Positions 41,322 to 50,907 of a DNA stretch of 64,000 nucleotides are shown here, in pieces (position 1 is the first letter of the stretch; every line of letters starts with the position of its first letter). The stretch is taken from NCBI GenBank assembly GCA_002360635.1, contig DEQW01000001.1, forward strand, positions 287,583-351,582, read 5' to 3'. Made by a program: the position numbers and the translations under genes. The notes under the pieces were generated by a model that saw only the letters and a program-made list of their open reading frames with translations, made no database searches and was not told the DNA's origin. This DNA is from Flavobacteriaceae bacterium UBA3356 (lineage in GTDB: Bacteria > Bacteroidota > Bacteroidia > Flavobacteriales > Flavobacteriaceae).

Positions 41322-42989
41322 ATGAAAAAAACAATGACCTCTTGGCAACGCTTTGTTGGCTTATTGGAACTGGATAAACGTGATATAAGGCAAATAATAT
41401 ATTACGCAATATTTGCTGGGGTTGTAGCGCTTTCGCTTCCACTTGGAATTCAGGCGATAGTAAACCTTATTCAAGGTGCACAAATCTCATCCTCTTGGGT
41501 TGTACTTGTTGTTCTAGTGACACTAGGGGTGGCATTTCAAGGTGGTTTACAATTAATGCAGGTTCGTATTTTAGAAAATATTCAGCAAAAAATCTTTACC
41601 CGATCATCATTTGAATTTGCTTATCGGTTTCCAAAAATCAAAACTAGTGAGTTAGGCAAATATTACCCTCCAGAGTTGGCTAATCGTTTTTTTGACACAT
41701 TAATCGTCCAAAAGGGTTTATCAAAAATTTTAATAGATTTTCCCGCGGCCATTTTACAAATAATTTTCGGACTACTATTATTATCTTTTTACCATCCCTT
41801 TTTTATTGTATATGGTTTTTTTTTAGTGCTTCTCATTTATGGTGTATTTCGTTTTACAGCTAAAAAGGGGCTTGAAACCAGTCTTAAGGAGTCTAATGAA
41901 AAATACAAAGTAGCACATTGGATACAAGAGATAGCAAGGTCATTAATTAGCTTTAAATTATCTGGGAATACAAATGTAGCTATGCAAAGAAATGATACTT
42001 TAACTTCTAAATATTTGGATGCTAGAGAAAATCATTTTAGGGTGTTATTGCTCCAATTTATACAAATGGTTGGCTTTAAGGTTTTGGTTACAGCCGGATT
42101 ATTAATTATTGGAGGACTGTTGGTACTTAACCAACAAATGAATATTGGTCAGTTTGTTGCAGCAGAAATTATTATTCTTTTAATTATTACATCTGTAGAA
42201 AAATTAATTACTGGTTTAGAAACTTTTTACGATGTGCTTACCTCTTTAGAAAAAATAGGGCAAGTAGTCGATAAAGAGTTGGAGCTACAAGAAGGCATTG
42301 ATCCTTTTGAAACACAAGGTTTTTTTATGTTAGAAATGGAAAATATAGCTTATACCTCACCAAATGGCTACCAAATTTTAAAGAATGTAAATTTTTCAAT
42401 TAAATCAAAAGAACGTGTTTTACTAGATGGGCTTTCAGGTTCGGGTAAATCTACACTATTAAAGCTCCTTTCTGGACTAATTATCCCCAATAGTGGTTCT
42501 TTTTATATAAACAATAATTCAATTAAAGGTATCTGGCTTAATAAGTATCGAACAAAAGTAGGTCAGGTTCTACCAGAGCAACATCCTTTTGAAGGGACAC
42601 TGTTTGAAAATATAACCTTCAATGATCCATCAATCTCTCAGGAACGAGTAAACCAAGTGTTAGATAAAATAGGCTTGCTCCCCTTTATAAAAGAACAACC
42701 CAACGGCCTACAAACTATGTTATATCCAGAAGGAAAGCAAATTCCATATACAATTTCAAAGCGTATTGTCATTGCCAGGGCTATCGTACACGCTCCAGAA
42801 ATACTATTGTTAAAAGATCCGTTAGAGCATTTTGACGCTACAGAAGCACAACGCATTATTGAGTATTTATCAGACCCAATACATCCCTGGACCATAATAG
42901 TATCCTCCCGAAATGCTTTATGGAGGAAACATTGCACAAAAGTACTGAAACTAAATAGTGGAACTTTAATAAGTAAACCAGATGCTTAA
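41322..42989 (+). CDS. ABC exporter membrane-ATPase protein with degenerate catalytic motifs
   Basis: The 555-residue protein has a six-helix type-1 exporter domain (about residues 25-310) and an NBD, without a C39 peptidase. Walker A is intact (GLSGSGKST), but the signature region reads YTISKRIVIARAI instead of LSGGQ. Walker B reads ILLLKDPLEHFD (Lys498 and Asp499 in place of the Asp-Glu pair), the H-loop has Ser529 in VSSRN instead of His, and the Q-loop Gln is replaced (VLPEQHPF). Such an NBD should bind ATP poorly or hydrolyse it little. The adaptor and channel genes follow directly, so it is likely a real but unusual exporter, possibly partnered by another ATPase or driven differently. 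Confidence 0.85.
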   Translation: MKKTMTSWQRFVGLLELDKRDIRQIIYYAIFAGVVALSLPLGIQAIVNLIQGAQISSSWVVLVVLVTLGVAFQGGLQLMQVRILENIQQKIFTRSSFEFAYRFPKIKTSELGKYYPPELANRFFDTLIVQKGLSKILIDFPAAILQIIFGLLLLSFYHPFFIVYGFFLVLLIYGVFRFTAKKGLETSLKESNEKYKVAHWIQEIARSLISFKLSGNTNVAMQRNDTLTSKYLDARENHFRVLLLQFIQMVGFKVLVTAGLLIIGGLLVLNQQMNIGQFVAAEIIILLIITSVEKLITGLETFYDVLTSLEKIGQVVDKELELQEGIDPFETQGFFMLEMENIAYTSPNGYQILKNVNFSIKSKERVLLDGLSGSGKSTLLKLLSGLIIPNSGSFYINNNSIKGIWLNKYRTKVGQVLPEQHPFEGTLFENITFNDPSISQERVNQVLDKIGLLPFIKEQPNGLQTMLYPEGKQIPYTISKRIVIARAIVHAPEILLLKDPLEHFDATEAQRIIEYLSDPIHPWTIIVSSRNALWRKHCTKVLKLNSGTLISKPDA

Positions 42990-44334
42990 TATTTCATATA
43001 ATCAACTTAGTAAGAAGGTGAGCTTAAAAGAGTATAGCGCATTTTCTAAAGTATTTAAGAACAAACATTATAAAATGTTCAATAGGTTTTTGTTAGTTTT
43101 TGGCGTAATCACTATCATATTTTTATTTCTCCCTTGGACCCAAAATGTTACTGGCAATGGATTTGTAACAACACTTGCGCCAGACCAACGCCCACAAACC
43201 ATACAATCACAAATTCCAGGACGTATTGAGAAATGGTATGTAAGAGAAGGTGATTTTGTAAAAAAAGGGGATACTATATTATTTATTTCAGAAATTAAAA
43301 CTGAATATCAAGATCCAATGCTTGTAGAACGCACCAATGCGCAACGCGATGCCAAAACGCAAAAAATACAATCTTATTCAGGGAAAATAAATGCTTTAAA
43401 GAGCCAAGTAACCGCACTACAAAAAGAAAACAGACTAAAATTACAGCAGGCAGAAAACAAATTAAAACAGCTCGACTTAAAAGTTAAGAGCGATAGTATT
43501 GATTTAGAAGCTGCAAGGATAAATCTTGATATTGCAGAGAGACAATTTAACCGAACACAAACTTTACAAACTGAAGGCCTCAAATCTCTAGCCGATGTCG
43601 AAGAAAAGAGATTGAAGCTTCAAGAAACACAAGCAAAGCTTATTTCTCAAGAAAATAAGTATTTAACCAGTCAAAATGAAGTTATAAATGCTCAGGTTGA
43701 ATTGAGTAGAATTTCAGCAGAATATGCCGATAAAATTGCAAAAGTCAGTAGTGATCGTTACACTGCAGAGTCTAACCAATTTGAAGCTATTTCAGAAGTT
43801 CAAAAAATTGAGAACCAATCTGCTAACTACAAAATACGTCAAAGCCTGTATTATGTTACTGCCCCTCAAAACGGTTATATTAATAAAGCCATACGAGCAG
43901 GTTTAGGCGAAACTTTTAAAGAAGGTGAGCGTTTAGTAAATATTATGCCTTCAGATTATGATCTTGCAGTAGAAACATATGTTACACCTATTGATCTTCC
44001 CTTAATACACTTAAATGAAAAAGTCCGCATTCAATTTGACGGATGGCCTGCAATCTTCTTTCGAGGTTGGCCTAATGCTTCATTTGGTACATACGGCGGA
44101 AAAATTGTAGCAGTTGAAACTTTTATAAGCCCAAATGGAAAGTATAGAGTCCTCATAGCACCAGACCCTAGTACAGAGCCTTGGCCAAAAAACATACGTG
44201 TAGGATCTGGAGCATACACCATAGCATTGCTTGAAGATGTTCCTATCTGGTACGAAATATGGCGAAAACTCAATGGTTTTCCACCCGATTATTATACCCC
44301 TACAAATGCTGAGCAACCAAAAAATAAAGAATAG
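42982..44334 (+). CDS. HlyD-family membrane fusion protein
   Basis: The 450-residue adaptor has a membrane helix (FLLVFGVITIIFLFLPW), a lipoyl half (IQSQIPGRIEKWYVREGDFVKKGDTIL), a long coiled coil (about 110-270) and the second half (YVTAPQNGYINKAIRAGLGETFKEGE). The start overlaps the ABC gene end by 8 bases and the channel gene begins directly after its stop. It forms the periplasmic bridge of this exporter. Confidence 0.9.
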   Translation: MLNISYNQLSKKVSLKEYSAFSKVFKNKHYKMFNRFLLVFGVITIIFLFLPWTQNVTGNGFVTTLAPDQRPQTIQSQIPGRIEKWYVREGDFVKKGDTILFISEIKTEYQDPMLVERTNAQRDAKTQKIQSYSGKINALKSQVTALQKENRLKLQQAENKLKQLDLKVKSDSIDLEAARINLDIAERQFNRTQTLQTEGLKSLADVEEKRLKLQETQAKLISQENKYLTSQNEVINAQVELSRISAEYADKIAKVSSDRYTAESNQFEAISEVQKIENQSANYKIRQSLYYVTAPQNGYINKAIRAGLGETFKEGERLVNIMPSDYDLAVETYVTPIDLPLIHLNEKVRIQFDGWPAIFFRGWPNASFGTYGGKIVAVETFISPNGKYRVLIAPDPSTEPWPKNIRVGSGAYTIALLEDVPIWYEIWRKLNGFPPDYYTPTNAEQPKNKE

Positions 44335-45747
44335 ATGAAACCTCTTTTCATAATTTTTATAGTAATTTTTTCTTTTACTAAAAATTCATTGGCGCAAGAT
44401 TCTATCACAAAAATTGATAGTGTACTTTCCTTTGAAGAGTACCTTGGTTATGTAAAAAAACACCATCCTATTGTCAAGCAAGCCAACCTCCAATTAAGTA
44501 TGGGTGAGGCTAATTTATTAAAAGCGCGTGGTGGGTTTGACCCAAAAATTGACGTAGATTTTGATCGGAAAAAATTTAAAGGAACTGAATATTACAACAC
44601 TTTGGATGCTGCTTTTAAAATACCTACTTGGTACGGTATTGAACTAAAAGCGAACTTTGAAGAAAATACAGGCACCTACCTTGACCCTAGCCTTACAGTT
44701 CCCGAAAATGGTTTGTACAGTGCAGGTGTTTCTTTCTCATTAGCAAAAGGGCTGTTAATAAATGATCGCATGGCGACACTTAAAAAAGCAAAGCATTTTT
44801 TAAATCAAACTAAAGCAGAAAGAGACCTTTTAGTTAATGAACTAATTTTTGAAGCCAGTAAGGCTTATTTTAAATGGGTTGAAGCATATAACGAAGAGCA
44901 ATTATACAAAAGTTTTTTACAGAATTCTAAAACGCGTTTTGAAGGAATAAAAAGAAGTATTGAAGAAGGTGATAAAGCTGCCATAGATAGTACAGAAGCA
45001 AGAATACAATTTCAAAATAGAGCGCTAAGTTTTGAGGCTGCTAAGTTAAAAAGAACCAAGGCAACATTAGTTGCCAGTAATTATTTATGGATAAAAGAAG
45101 TACCATTACTTTTAAAAGAAAATATCGTCCCGTTAGCTCCAAGTAAAGTTGTGATTGAAACTTCATTATCTATTGAAGAAACTATTTCAAGTGGTGACAC
45201 TATTCAAAATCATCCAAAAATTCGTAGTTTAAACGCCAAGTTCCAAGCGTTAAAGGTTGACCAAGCACTAAAGCGAAATAACCTACTCCCAAAAATAGAT
45301 TTGCAATATAATTTTTTAACTTCAGAAGCAGATCAAGTAAATAGTTTTAATACTGCAAATTATAAGGCTGGATTAAATGTTGTTTTCCCCCTATTTCTGC
45401 GTAAGGAACGAGGAGAGTTAAAATTGACAGAACTAAAATTACAAGACACCAATTTTGAACGTAATATAGTTTCACTTACCCTACGAAATAAAATTACTGC
45501 CATTAACAACGAAATAAGCTCGTTGCTTGAGCAAAAAAATCTGGTTGACAACATTGTAGCAGGTTATAGAACTTTGTTAAAAGCAGAAGAACGTAAGTTT
45601 CAAATGGGGGAAAGCTCCCTTTTTCTTGTAAATTCACGGGAGCAAAAGTTAATTGAAGCTAGTATAAAGGCTATAAAAACGCAAGCCGATTATCTCGAAT
45701 CTAATGCCAACCTATACAATACATTGGGAGTTTCTGAGGTTAATTAA
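44335..45747 (+). CDS. TolC-like outer-membrane channel of the exporter operon
   Basis: The 470-residue protein has a signal peptide (cleavage after SLAQ) and the two-repeat helical pattern of outer-membrane efflux proteins (FEEYLGYVKKHHPIVKQANLQL; ESSLFLVNSREQKLIEASI). It closes the TetR-ABC-HlyD operon. The cargo is not identified: no peptide substrate with a leader or double-glycine motif is seen next to it. Confidence 0.9.
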   Translation: MKPLFIIFIVIFSFTKNSLAQDSITKIDSVLSFEEYLGYVKKHHPIVKQANLQLSMGEANLLKARGGFDPKIDVDFDRKKFKGTEYYNTLDAAFKIPTWYGIELKANFEENTGTYLDPSLTVPENGLYSAGVSFSLAKGLLINDRMATLKKAKHFLNQTKAERDLLVNELIFEASKAYFKWVEAYNEEQLYKSFLQNSKTRFEGIKRSIEEGDKAAIDSTEARIQFQNRALSFEAAKLKRTKATLVASNYLWIKEVPLLLKENIVPLAPSKVVIETSLSIEETISSGDTIQNHPKIRSLNAKFQALKVDQALKRNNLLPKIDLQYNFLTSEADQVNSFNTANYKAGLNVVFPLFLRKERGELKLTELKLQDTNFERNIVSLTLRNKITAINNEISSLLEQKNLVDNIVAGYRTLLKAEERKFQMGESSLFLVNSREQKLIEASIKAIKTQADYLESNANLYNTLGVSEVN

Positions 45748-45811
45748 CAATGTAAACTTAGTAAATTAACACTTTCTAAGCACCTAAAAAAAGCTTCGAC
45801 TTAATGAGGTT

Positions 45812-46843
45812 TTACTTCCCTTCCTCAATCTTTTCTTCCACCTCTTTCTTTTCATCACCATTCAATTTTCCTTTAGTTTTTGGGCTTTTTCCATTTTTAT
45901 GGTGTATTTCGTAATACATGGCAAAATGATCACTCCCAAAGTTTTTGGTGCGCACCATTTTTTTCACAAACATATCCTTGGTGTGGAACAAATGATCTAA
46001 AGGGAATCGCATTAACCAATATTTAGCGTGATAGGTTGGAAAAAAACCACGTCCGATACGCGGGTCTATCATAGCAGTCATTTTCTTGAACAGGCGTGTA
46101 GTTCGGCTCCATACCACATCGTTCATATCGCCACAGACTACCACGGGCTTATCAAGTTTACGTATTTTTTTTCCTACTATCATTAATTCCGCATCACGCT
46201 CTTTTGAAGTTTCATTTTCAGTGGGGCTTGGCGGTGCCGGGTGTAAACAAGCAAAGAAAATATTTTGGTTTTCAGAAAGGGGATATTCAAAAAAGATAGA
46301 AGGCACATCTTCCTCTACATGATAATTAACTTCAACATTTATCAACTCGATTTTGGAGTAAAGGTGCATTCCATAGTAATTGTCCAATGGTATTTTAACC
46401 GTATGGGAATAGACGTTTTCTATTTCCGAAATACCTTTTTCCCACTTTTTATCACTTTCCATGGTAAGCACCAAATCAGGATCGTATTGTTCTATTTCGG
46501 CCTTCAATAAATTGTATTGCTCATTATCCTGTAAAACATTTCCGGCAAGTATGGAAACACATCCGTCACTTTTAAAATCGGGCTTCTTTCTTGGGTACAA
46601 CGAACTATACGGAAACACCTTTACTATTTGATAAACAGTAGCGCCAACAAGTGCAATAAGCAAAATCCAACTGAAAAGTGTAAACGTGCTTTCAAAAATT
46701 AAAAATAAAACAAGAAGTACCACTTGTATTGTTATAGACTGCAACCGTATAAAGTCTGGGATCCTAAAAAACCAATGTGGTTTTTCAGTGGCTGGAAGAA
46801 AAGGACTTACAATAAAAATGACAATTAAAATATATAAAACCAT
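45812..46843 (-). CDS. EEP-family (endonuclease/exonuclease/phosphatase) membrane protein
   Basis: The 343-residue protein has three N-terminal membrane segments (to about residue 75) and an EEP catalytic domain: LAGNVLQDN (Asn), MESDKKW (Glu), CLHPAPP (His), GDMNDVVW (Asp/Asn), LDHLFH and FGSDHFAMYYEI (Asp-His). The catalytic set is complete. Members act on phosphodiesters of lipids, nucleic acids or endonuclease-like substrates; the substrate here is unknown. The charged C-terminal tail is rich in Lys and Glu. It faces the exporter operon convergently. Confidence 0.85.
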   Translation of the reverse strand: MVLYILIVIFIVSPFLPATEKPHWFFRIPDFIRLQSITIQVVLLVLFLIFESTFTLFSWILLIALVGATVYQIVKVFPYSSLYPRKKPDFKSDGCVSILAGNVLQDNEQYNLLKAEIEQYDPDLVLTMESDKKWEKGISEIENVYSHTVKIPLDNYYGMHLYSKIELINVEVNYHVEEDVPSIFFEYPLSENQNIFFACLHPAPPSPTENETSKERDAELMIVGKKIRKLDKPVVVCGDMNDVVWSRTTRLFKKMTAMIDPRIGRGFFPTYHAKYWLMRFPLDHLFHTKDMFVKKMVRTKNFGSDHFAMYYEIHHKNGKSPKTKGKLNGDEKKEVEEKIEEGK

Positions 46844-46941
46844 CTTATAAAAATAGTATTTTATATAGTGCCTTTACCAAAAAATAAATGAATTTATAGG
46901 GTTTGAGAATAAAGCAATTTTTTTCACTGCATGCTTATATG

Positions 46942-46949
46942 TACTTTTG
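46942..46949 (+). promoter_or_regulatory. -7 box TACTTTTG of the beta-helix gene
   Basis: A perfect TANNTTTG match 28 bases upstream of the start. No strong -33 element is evident. Confidence 0.55.
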
Positions 46950-46976
46950 GAGAAAAATTAAAACAACCCTATTACT

Positions 46977-48455
46977 ATGAAAAACATTACCCTTTCAATT
47001 CTATTTACACTCTATTCTTTTGGGATATTGGTCGCTCAAACCTACACAACTCCAAACGACGGAGGAACATATACGCTTGATGATATTGCAGCACTAAGCC
47101 CTTCAACAATTACTGTTTCAGGAAGTGATTATTCACTTTTAGAAAACCTTGAAGTAGCTGAAAATGATAATGTGGTAATCGACACAGACCTTACATTATC
47201 TATCGATGCTGATTTATTAATTACGGTTTTTGGTACGCTTTCAGTAAATTCAACCGAAATAACAATAACGGCAATAGACCAAAATGCGCCGTATGCAGGT
47301 TTTAGGTTTGAGCAAGGTTCATCTATAGACTTTAGCAACACAACAATCGAATACGGTGGTGGTTTGCGTGTTTTAACTGAAAACTTTGAAATTGACAACT
47401 GTACAATTACAAACAACGTAGAAGGTGGTGCTACCACAGGTGGTGTAATTTCTTTATCTAGAGGAACACCACAAATTACTAATAACACTATTACATTTAA
47501 CGATTTGCCAGCGATAAGCTCAGGTGCGAATATTGAAGTATCCCCTTATATTTTTAACAACTACATTGAAGGAAACAACCAATTAAACTCTAACAGGCCA
47601 CAAATAAACCTAGGAGTTACAAAAGCTGATGATACGCTTAAAATAATTCAAAATACTATTATTGGAGATCGCAGCCTTGACATGGTGGGCGGAATTGCCG
47701 TTGCCAACTTTTTTGGTGCAGGCGGCAACATCTTGGCTCGAATTGATGATAACACTATTGTTGACAATCGTTACGGAATGAACATTGTAGGAAGCAACTC
47801 TTTTGCTTACGTGACAAATAACATAATTGAAGACAACGACACTCAAGACCTACCAAATTCAGGAGGAAGTGGTATTTCCCTTAACAGTGCATCTGCAGGA
47901 ATGGAGATTATTGCCTCTGGTAACGAGTTTAGACGAAACCTTTGGGGTATAACTGTAATTGACCAGGCTTCTATTAACTTAGGAGATGGAGAAGACAACC
48001 CAGGCGAAAATGTTTTTTCTGAAAATGGAAATGGTGGAGTAACGTATGCAATATACAATAATACTGCAAACACATTACAAGCAAAAAACAATTGCTGGAT
48101 TGAAGGACAAGAAAGTACCGAGCAACAAGTAGAAGACGTTATTTTTCACGTAGTAGACGATTCTACTTTAGGCGAAGTAGTTTTTGATCCCTTTTTGTGT
48201 AGCATTCTAAGTGTTGAGGAGTTTACAGTAGAAAATTTCAGTTTTTACCCAAACCCAACAAACAATCAAATTAATTTTAACAACCGTTATTCCTTTACAA
48301 CGTTAAACATCTATAATGTTTCTGGAAAATTAGTTTCTACAACATCTCTTACTGAAGGAGAAAACACAGTACAAACTAATTTACCTTCAGGCGTATATTT
48401 TGCTCGTTTCAGCAATGAAAGTGCTTCAACAGTACAAAAATTAGTGATTAAATAA
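46977..48455 (+). CDS. Secreted parallel beta-helix protein with T9SS sorting domain
   Basis: The 492-residue protein has a signal peptide (cleavage after ILVAQ) and a right-handed beta-helix of about 300 residues with repeats such as ITNNVEGGAT, NTIIGDRSLDMVGG, and NNIIEDNDTQD. The C-terminal 75 residues are a type A T9SS sorting domain (FYPNPTNNQINF, IYNVSGKLV, LPSGVYFARF). It should be exported by type IX secretion and attached to or released from the cell surface. Beta-helix proteins often bind or cleave polysaccharides, but no catalytic set is evident here. Confidence 0.88.
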   Translation: MKNITLSILFTLYSFGILVAQTYTTPNDGGTYTLDDIAALSPSTITVSGSDYSLLENLEVAENDNVVIDTDLTLSIDADLLITVFGTLSVNSTEITITAIDQNAPYAGFRFEQGSSIDFSNTTIEYGGGLRVLTENFEIDNCTITNNVEGGATTGGVISLSRGTPQITNNTITFNDLPAISSGANIEVSPYIFNNYIEGNNQLNSNRPQINLGVTKADDTLKIIQNTIIGDRSLDMVGGIAVANFFGAGGNILARIDDNTIVDNRYGMNIVGSNSFAYVTNNIIEDNDTQDLPNSGGSGISLNSASAGMEIIASGNEFRRNLWGITVIDQASINLGDGEDNPGENVFSENGNGGVTYAIYNNTANTLQAKNNCWIEGQESTEQQVEDVIFHVVDDSTLGEVVFDPFLCSILSVEEFTVENFSFYPNPTNNQINFNNRYSFTTLNIYNVSGKLVSTTSLTEGENTVQTNLPSGVYFARFSNESASTVQKLVIK

Positions 48456-48476
48456 TATTTCACTTTATTATTTTGA

Positions 48477-48510
48477 AAAACACGCTGATTGATTTTCAGC
48501 GTGTTTTTTT
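48477..48510 (+). terminator. Rho-independent terminator after the beta-helix gene
   Basis: Stem CACGCTGA/TCAGCGTG (48481-48488 and 48496-48503) with a 7-base loop and a run of seven T. Confidence 0.9.
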
Positions 48511-48541
48511 ATTTAAAGCTATCTTTCTATTGCTAAAACCT

Positions 48542-48549
48542 TAATTTTG
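48542..48549 (+). promoter_or_regulatory. -7 box TAATTTTG of the decarboxylase gene
   Basis: Perfect TANNTTTG match 56 bases before the GTG start, directly after the preceding terminator. Confidence 0.55.
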
Positions 48550-48604
48550 CAGCTTCAAGTCCTTAAAAGGGGAATTTTAAAAAAATAGTAAAGAACAAAC
48601 AAAA

Positions 48605-50044
48605 GTGAAACTGGATAAAAACGCAAAATTAGAGCTGAACAAAGCCGAAATGAAAAAATATGGCTACGAAGTAGTTGATGCCATAATCGATCATTTTGAT
48701 ACGCAAAATGACAAAGATCCAGTGGCTTTAGCTTCTCGAAAAGAGATGGACAACCTATTTCTTGAAAAAGCTCCAGAAAACCCTGAAGATGCCCATAAAG
48801 TATTAGACTTTGTATTGGAAAATGTGATGACAAAAAGTAACATTGTTTCGCATCCAAAATCCTTTTCCTTCGTTCCGGGACCCAGCAATTACATAAGTGC
48901 TATGGCCGATACATTGGCAACTGGTTTCAATGTTTTTTCAGGTGGTTGGGCAGCTTCTCCTGCGGCCGCAGAACTAGAAATTGTAACATTAAATTGGTTG
49001 TTGAAAATTTTCGGTTTTCCTGAGAAAAAAGGAGGCGGGATTTTCACTAGTGGTGGTTCTATGGCTAACTTAACAGCAATAGTCACCGCAAGACGAATTA
49101 AATGTGGAGATGATTTCAGCAAAGCTGTTATATATTTATCAGACCAAGCCCACTCATCAAACATAAAAGCAATACGTATTTTAGGTTTCAGAAAAGAACA
49201 AATACGCATTATCCCAACTGATATTGAGTTCAAATTATCATTAAACAAGCTTCGTAATGCCATTGCAAAAGACCGCTTAGAAGGCTTGCAACCTTTTTGT
49301 ATGGTCGCTACAGCTGGGACTACAAACACAGGAACCGTAGACCCCCTTGCTGAACTTTCAAAAATCTGTAAAAAGGAAAAAATCTGGTTCCATATTGATG
49401 GGGCTTACGGCGGAGCGGCCATTCTTGCTAAAAATGGCAAAAAACTACTTAAAGGCATTGAAAAAGCCGATTCGTTAACCGTAGATCCACACAAATGGTT
49501 TTTTCAACCTTATGAAATGGGGTGCTTGTTGGTGCGAAACAGCAAATGGCTTAAAAACACCTTTACCGAAACACCTGAGTACCTTAGAGATGTTGAAGGA
49601 AATGAAAGTGAAATCAATTTTTACGATCACGGGGTGCAATTAACCCGTCGTTTTAGAGCATTGAAATTTTATATGTCCATTAAAACATTTGGCTTAAAGG
49701 CTTTTCGGGATGCGATAACCTATAATATTCAGTTAGCAGAAAAAGTAGAAGATCTACTTCGGAAAAGTGCTAATTGGGAAATCATCTCGCTGGCAACAAT
49801 GGCGGTTATTAACTTTCGGTACAATCCCATTGGCAACAAGCTGTCTGAAAAACAACTCGACGAATTAAACCAGTACATTTCAGAAAAAGTCGTGGGATCG
49901 CGCGAAGCGTTATTGGTTACCACTATTTTAAACGGACAAACCGTTTTAAGAATGTGTTTAATCAATCCCCGAACTACCCTGGAGGATGTGAAAGAAACCA
50001 TTTTGCTTTGTAATGAATTTGCTAAAGAAAAATATCCTAATTAA
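48605..50044 (+). CDS. Group II pyridoxal-phosphate-dependent decarboxylase
   Basis: The 479-residue enzyme belongs to the aromatic-L-amino-acid/glutamate decarboxylase family. Visible are the PLP-binding GGIFTSGGSMANLTA, VATAGTTNTGTVDP, FHIDGAYGGAAI (Asp to the pyridine nitrogen), the Schiff-base Lys in VDPHKWFF, and the C-terminal RMCLINPRTT. The start is GTG; an ATG 45 bases later is an alternative. The substrate (tyrosine, tryptophan, DOPA or aspartate) cannot be read from sequence with confidence. Confidence 0.85.
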   Translation: MKLDKNAKLELNKAEMKKYGYEVVDAIIDHFDTQNDKDPVALASRKEMDNLFLEKAPENPEDAHKVLDFVLENVMTKSNIVSHPKSFSFVPGPSNYISAMADTLATGFNVFSGGWAASPAAAELEIVTLNWLLKIFGFPEKKGGGIFTSGGSMANLTAIVTARRIKCGDDFSKAVIYLSDQAHSSNIKAIRILGFRKEQIRIIPTDIEFKLSLNKLRNAIAKDRLEGLQPFCMVATAGTTNTGTVDPLAELSKICKKEKIWFHIDGAYGGAAILAKNGKKLLKGIEKADSLTVDPHKWFFQPYEMGCLLVRNSKWLKNTFTETPEYLRDVEGNESEINFYDHGVQLTRRFRALKFYMSIKTFGLKAFRDAITYNIQLAEKVEDLLRKSANWEIISLATMAVINFRYNPIGNKLSEKQLDELNQYISEKVVGSREALLVTTILNGQTVLRMCLINPRTTLEDVKETILLCNEFAKEKYPN

Positions 50045-50086
50045 AAAAAAATATTATATTAAGATATAATTCTGAAATTCAAGATT

Positions 50087-50842
50087 ATGAAGACAACAAT
50101 AAATCTGAAATTTCTGTTGGGCTTTGTATTTATATTTAATCTACAAGCTGTAGTCACAAATCAACAATCATCCAACCTTTACGCCCAAAATCCTGACCTT
50201 TTTAAAAACACATGGTATCTTCATAATCTTGTTGTTGATGGAGATAACAATATACCACCCATAAATGATGAAATCCCATTTGTGCCGGCTGATTTTTATG
50301 AAAATGGGGTTATTAACACAGGTATGTGTGATGAAAGCGGGACAGGGCAATTTGAATATATCGGCACAACAGAGTTTAATGTTCTTAATATAAATTTTTT
50401 GCAAGGTGGATGTGACGAAAATCACCCCGACAATCAAAATTATAGTGGCTTATATCAACAATTTTGGGGATACCTTTTGGATAGCGGCGCTATACCCTAT
50501 GAAATTACCGAAGACGGCGAAAACCGAACTCTGCTTATTACAGGTCCAAATGGTGATCATGCAATCTATGAGAATGAAGCACCTTTATCCATAGATGATT
50601 TTACTGATTCTAAATTTTTGATATACCCAAATCCTGTTAAAGAAACCCTAAATATAAACAACTCCTCAAATCAAACAGTAACAGCAACCATCTATGATGT
50701 AAGTGGTAAAAAACTACAAAGCCATGTTCTTGAAAGCAGCAAGGAAACTATAAATGTAAAGCCTTTAAAAACAGGTTTGTATTTTGTTGTTTTTGAAAAT
50801 GAGGCTGGAGAGCGGTCGAGTGAAAGGTTTATTAAAAAATAG
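50087..50842 (+). CDS. Secreted protein with T9SS sorting domain, unknown
   Basis: The 251-residue protein begins with a signal peptide-like segment (KFLLGFVFIFNLQAVV; cleavage likely after LYAQ) and ends in a type A sorting domain (FLIYPNPVKETLNI, IYDVSGKKL, LKTGLYFVVFENEAG). The middle 120 residues start NTWYLHNLVVDGDNNIPP and may form a lipocalin-like sheet, but I cannot assign a family. It follows the decarboxylase by 42 bases. Confidence 0.75.
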   Translation: MKTTINLKFLLGFVFIFNLQAVVTNQQSSNLYAQNPDLFKNTWYLHNLVVDGDNNIPPINDEIPFVPADFYENGVINTGMCDESGTGQFEYIGTTEFNVLNINFLQGGCDENHPDNQNYSGLYQQFWGYLLDSGAIPYEITEDGENRTLLITGPNGDHAIYENEAPLSIDDFTDSKFLIYPNPVKETLNINNSSNQTVTATIYDVSGKKLQSHVLESSKETINVKPLKTGLYFVVFENEAGERSSERFIKK

Positions 50843-50907
50843 GTTTTATAAAGCGGTATCCTTCCTATTTCTTACTTTTATGGGTTTAAACACCAAACCA
50901 TCTTTGA

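Noticed and set aside
14076..45747. Treating the whole region right of the tRNA fragment as a second integrated element
   Set aside because: No second integrase or tRNA-Leu core copy is seen to close it; only the 14142 repeat suggests it.
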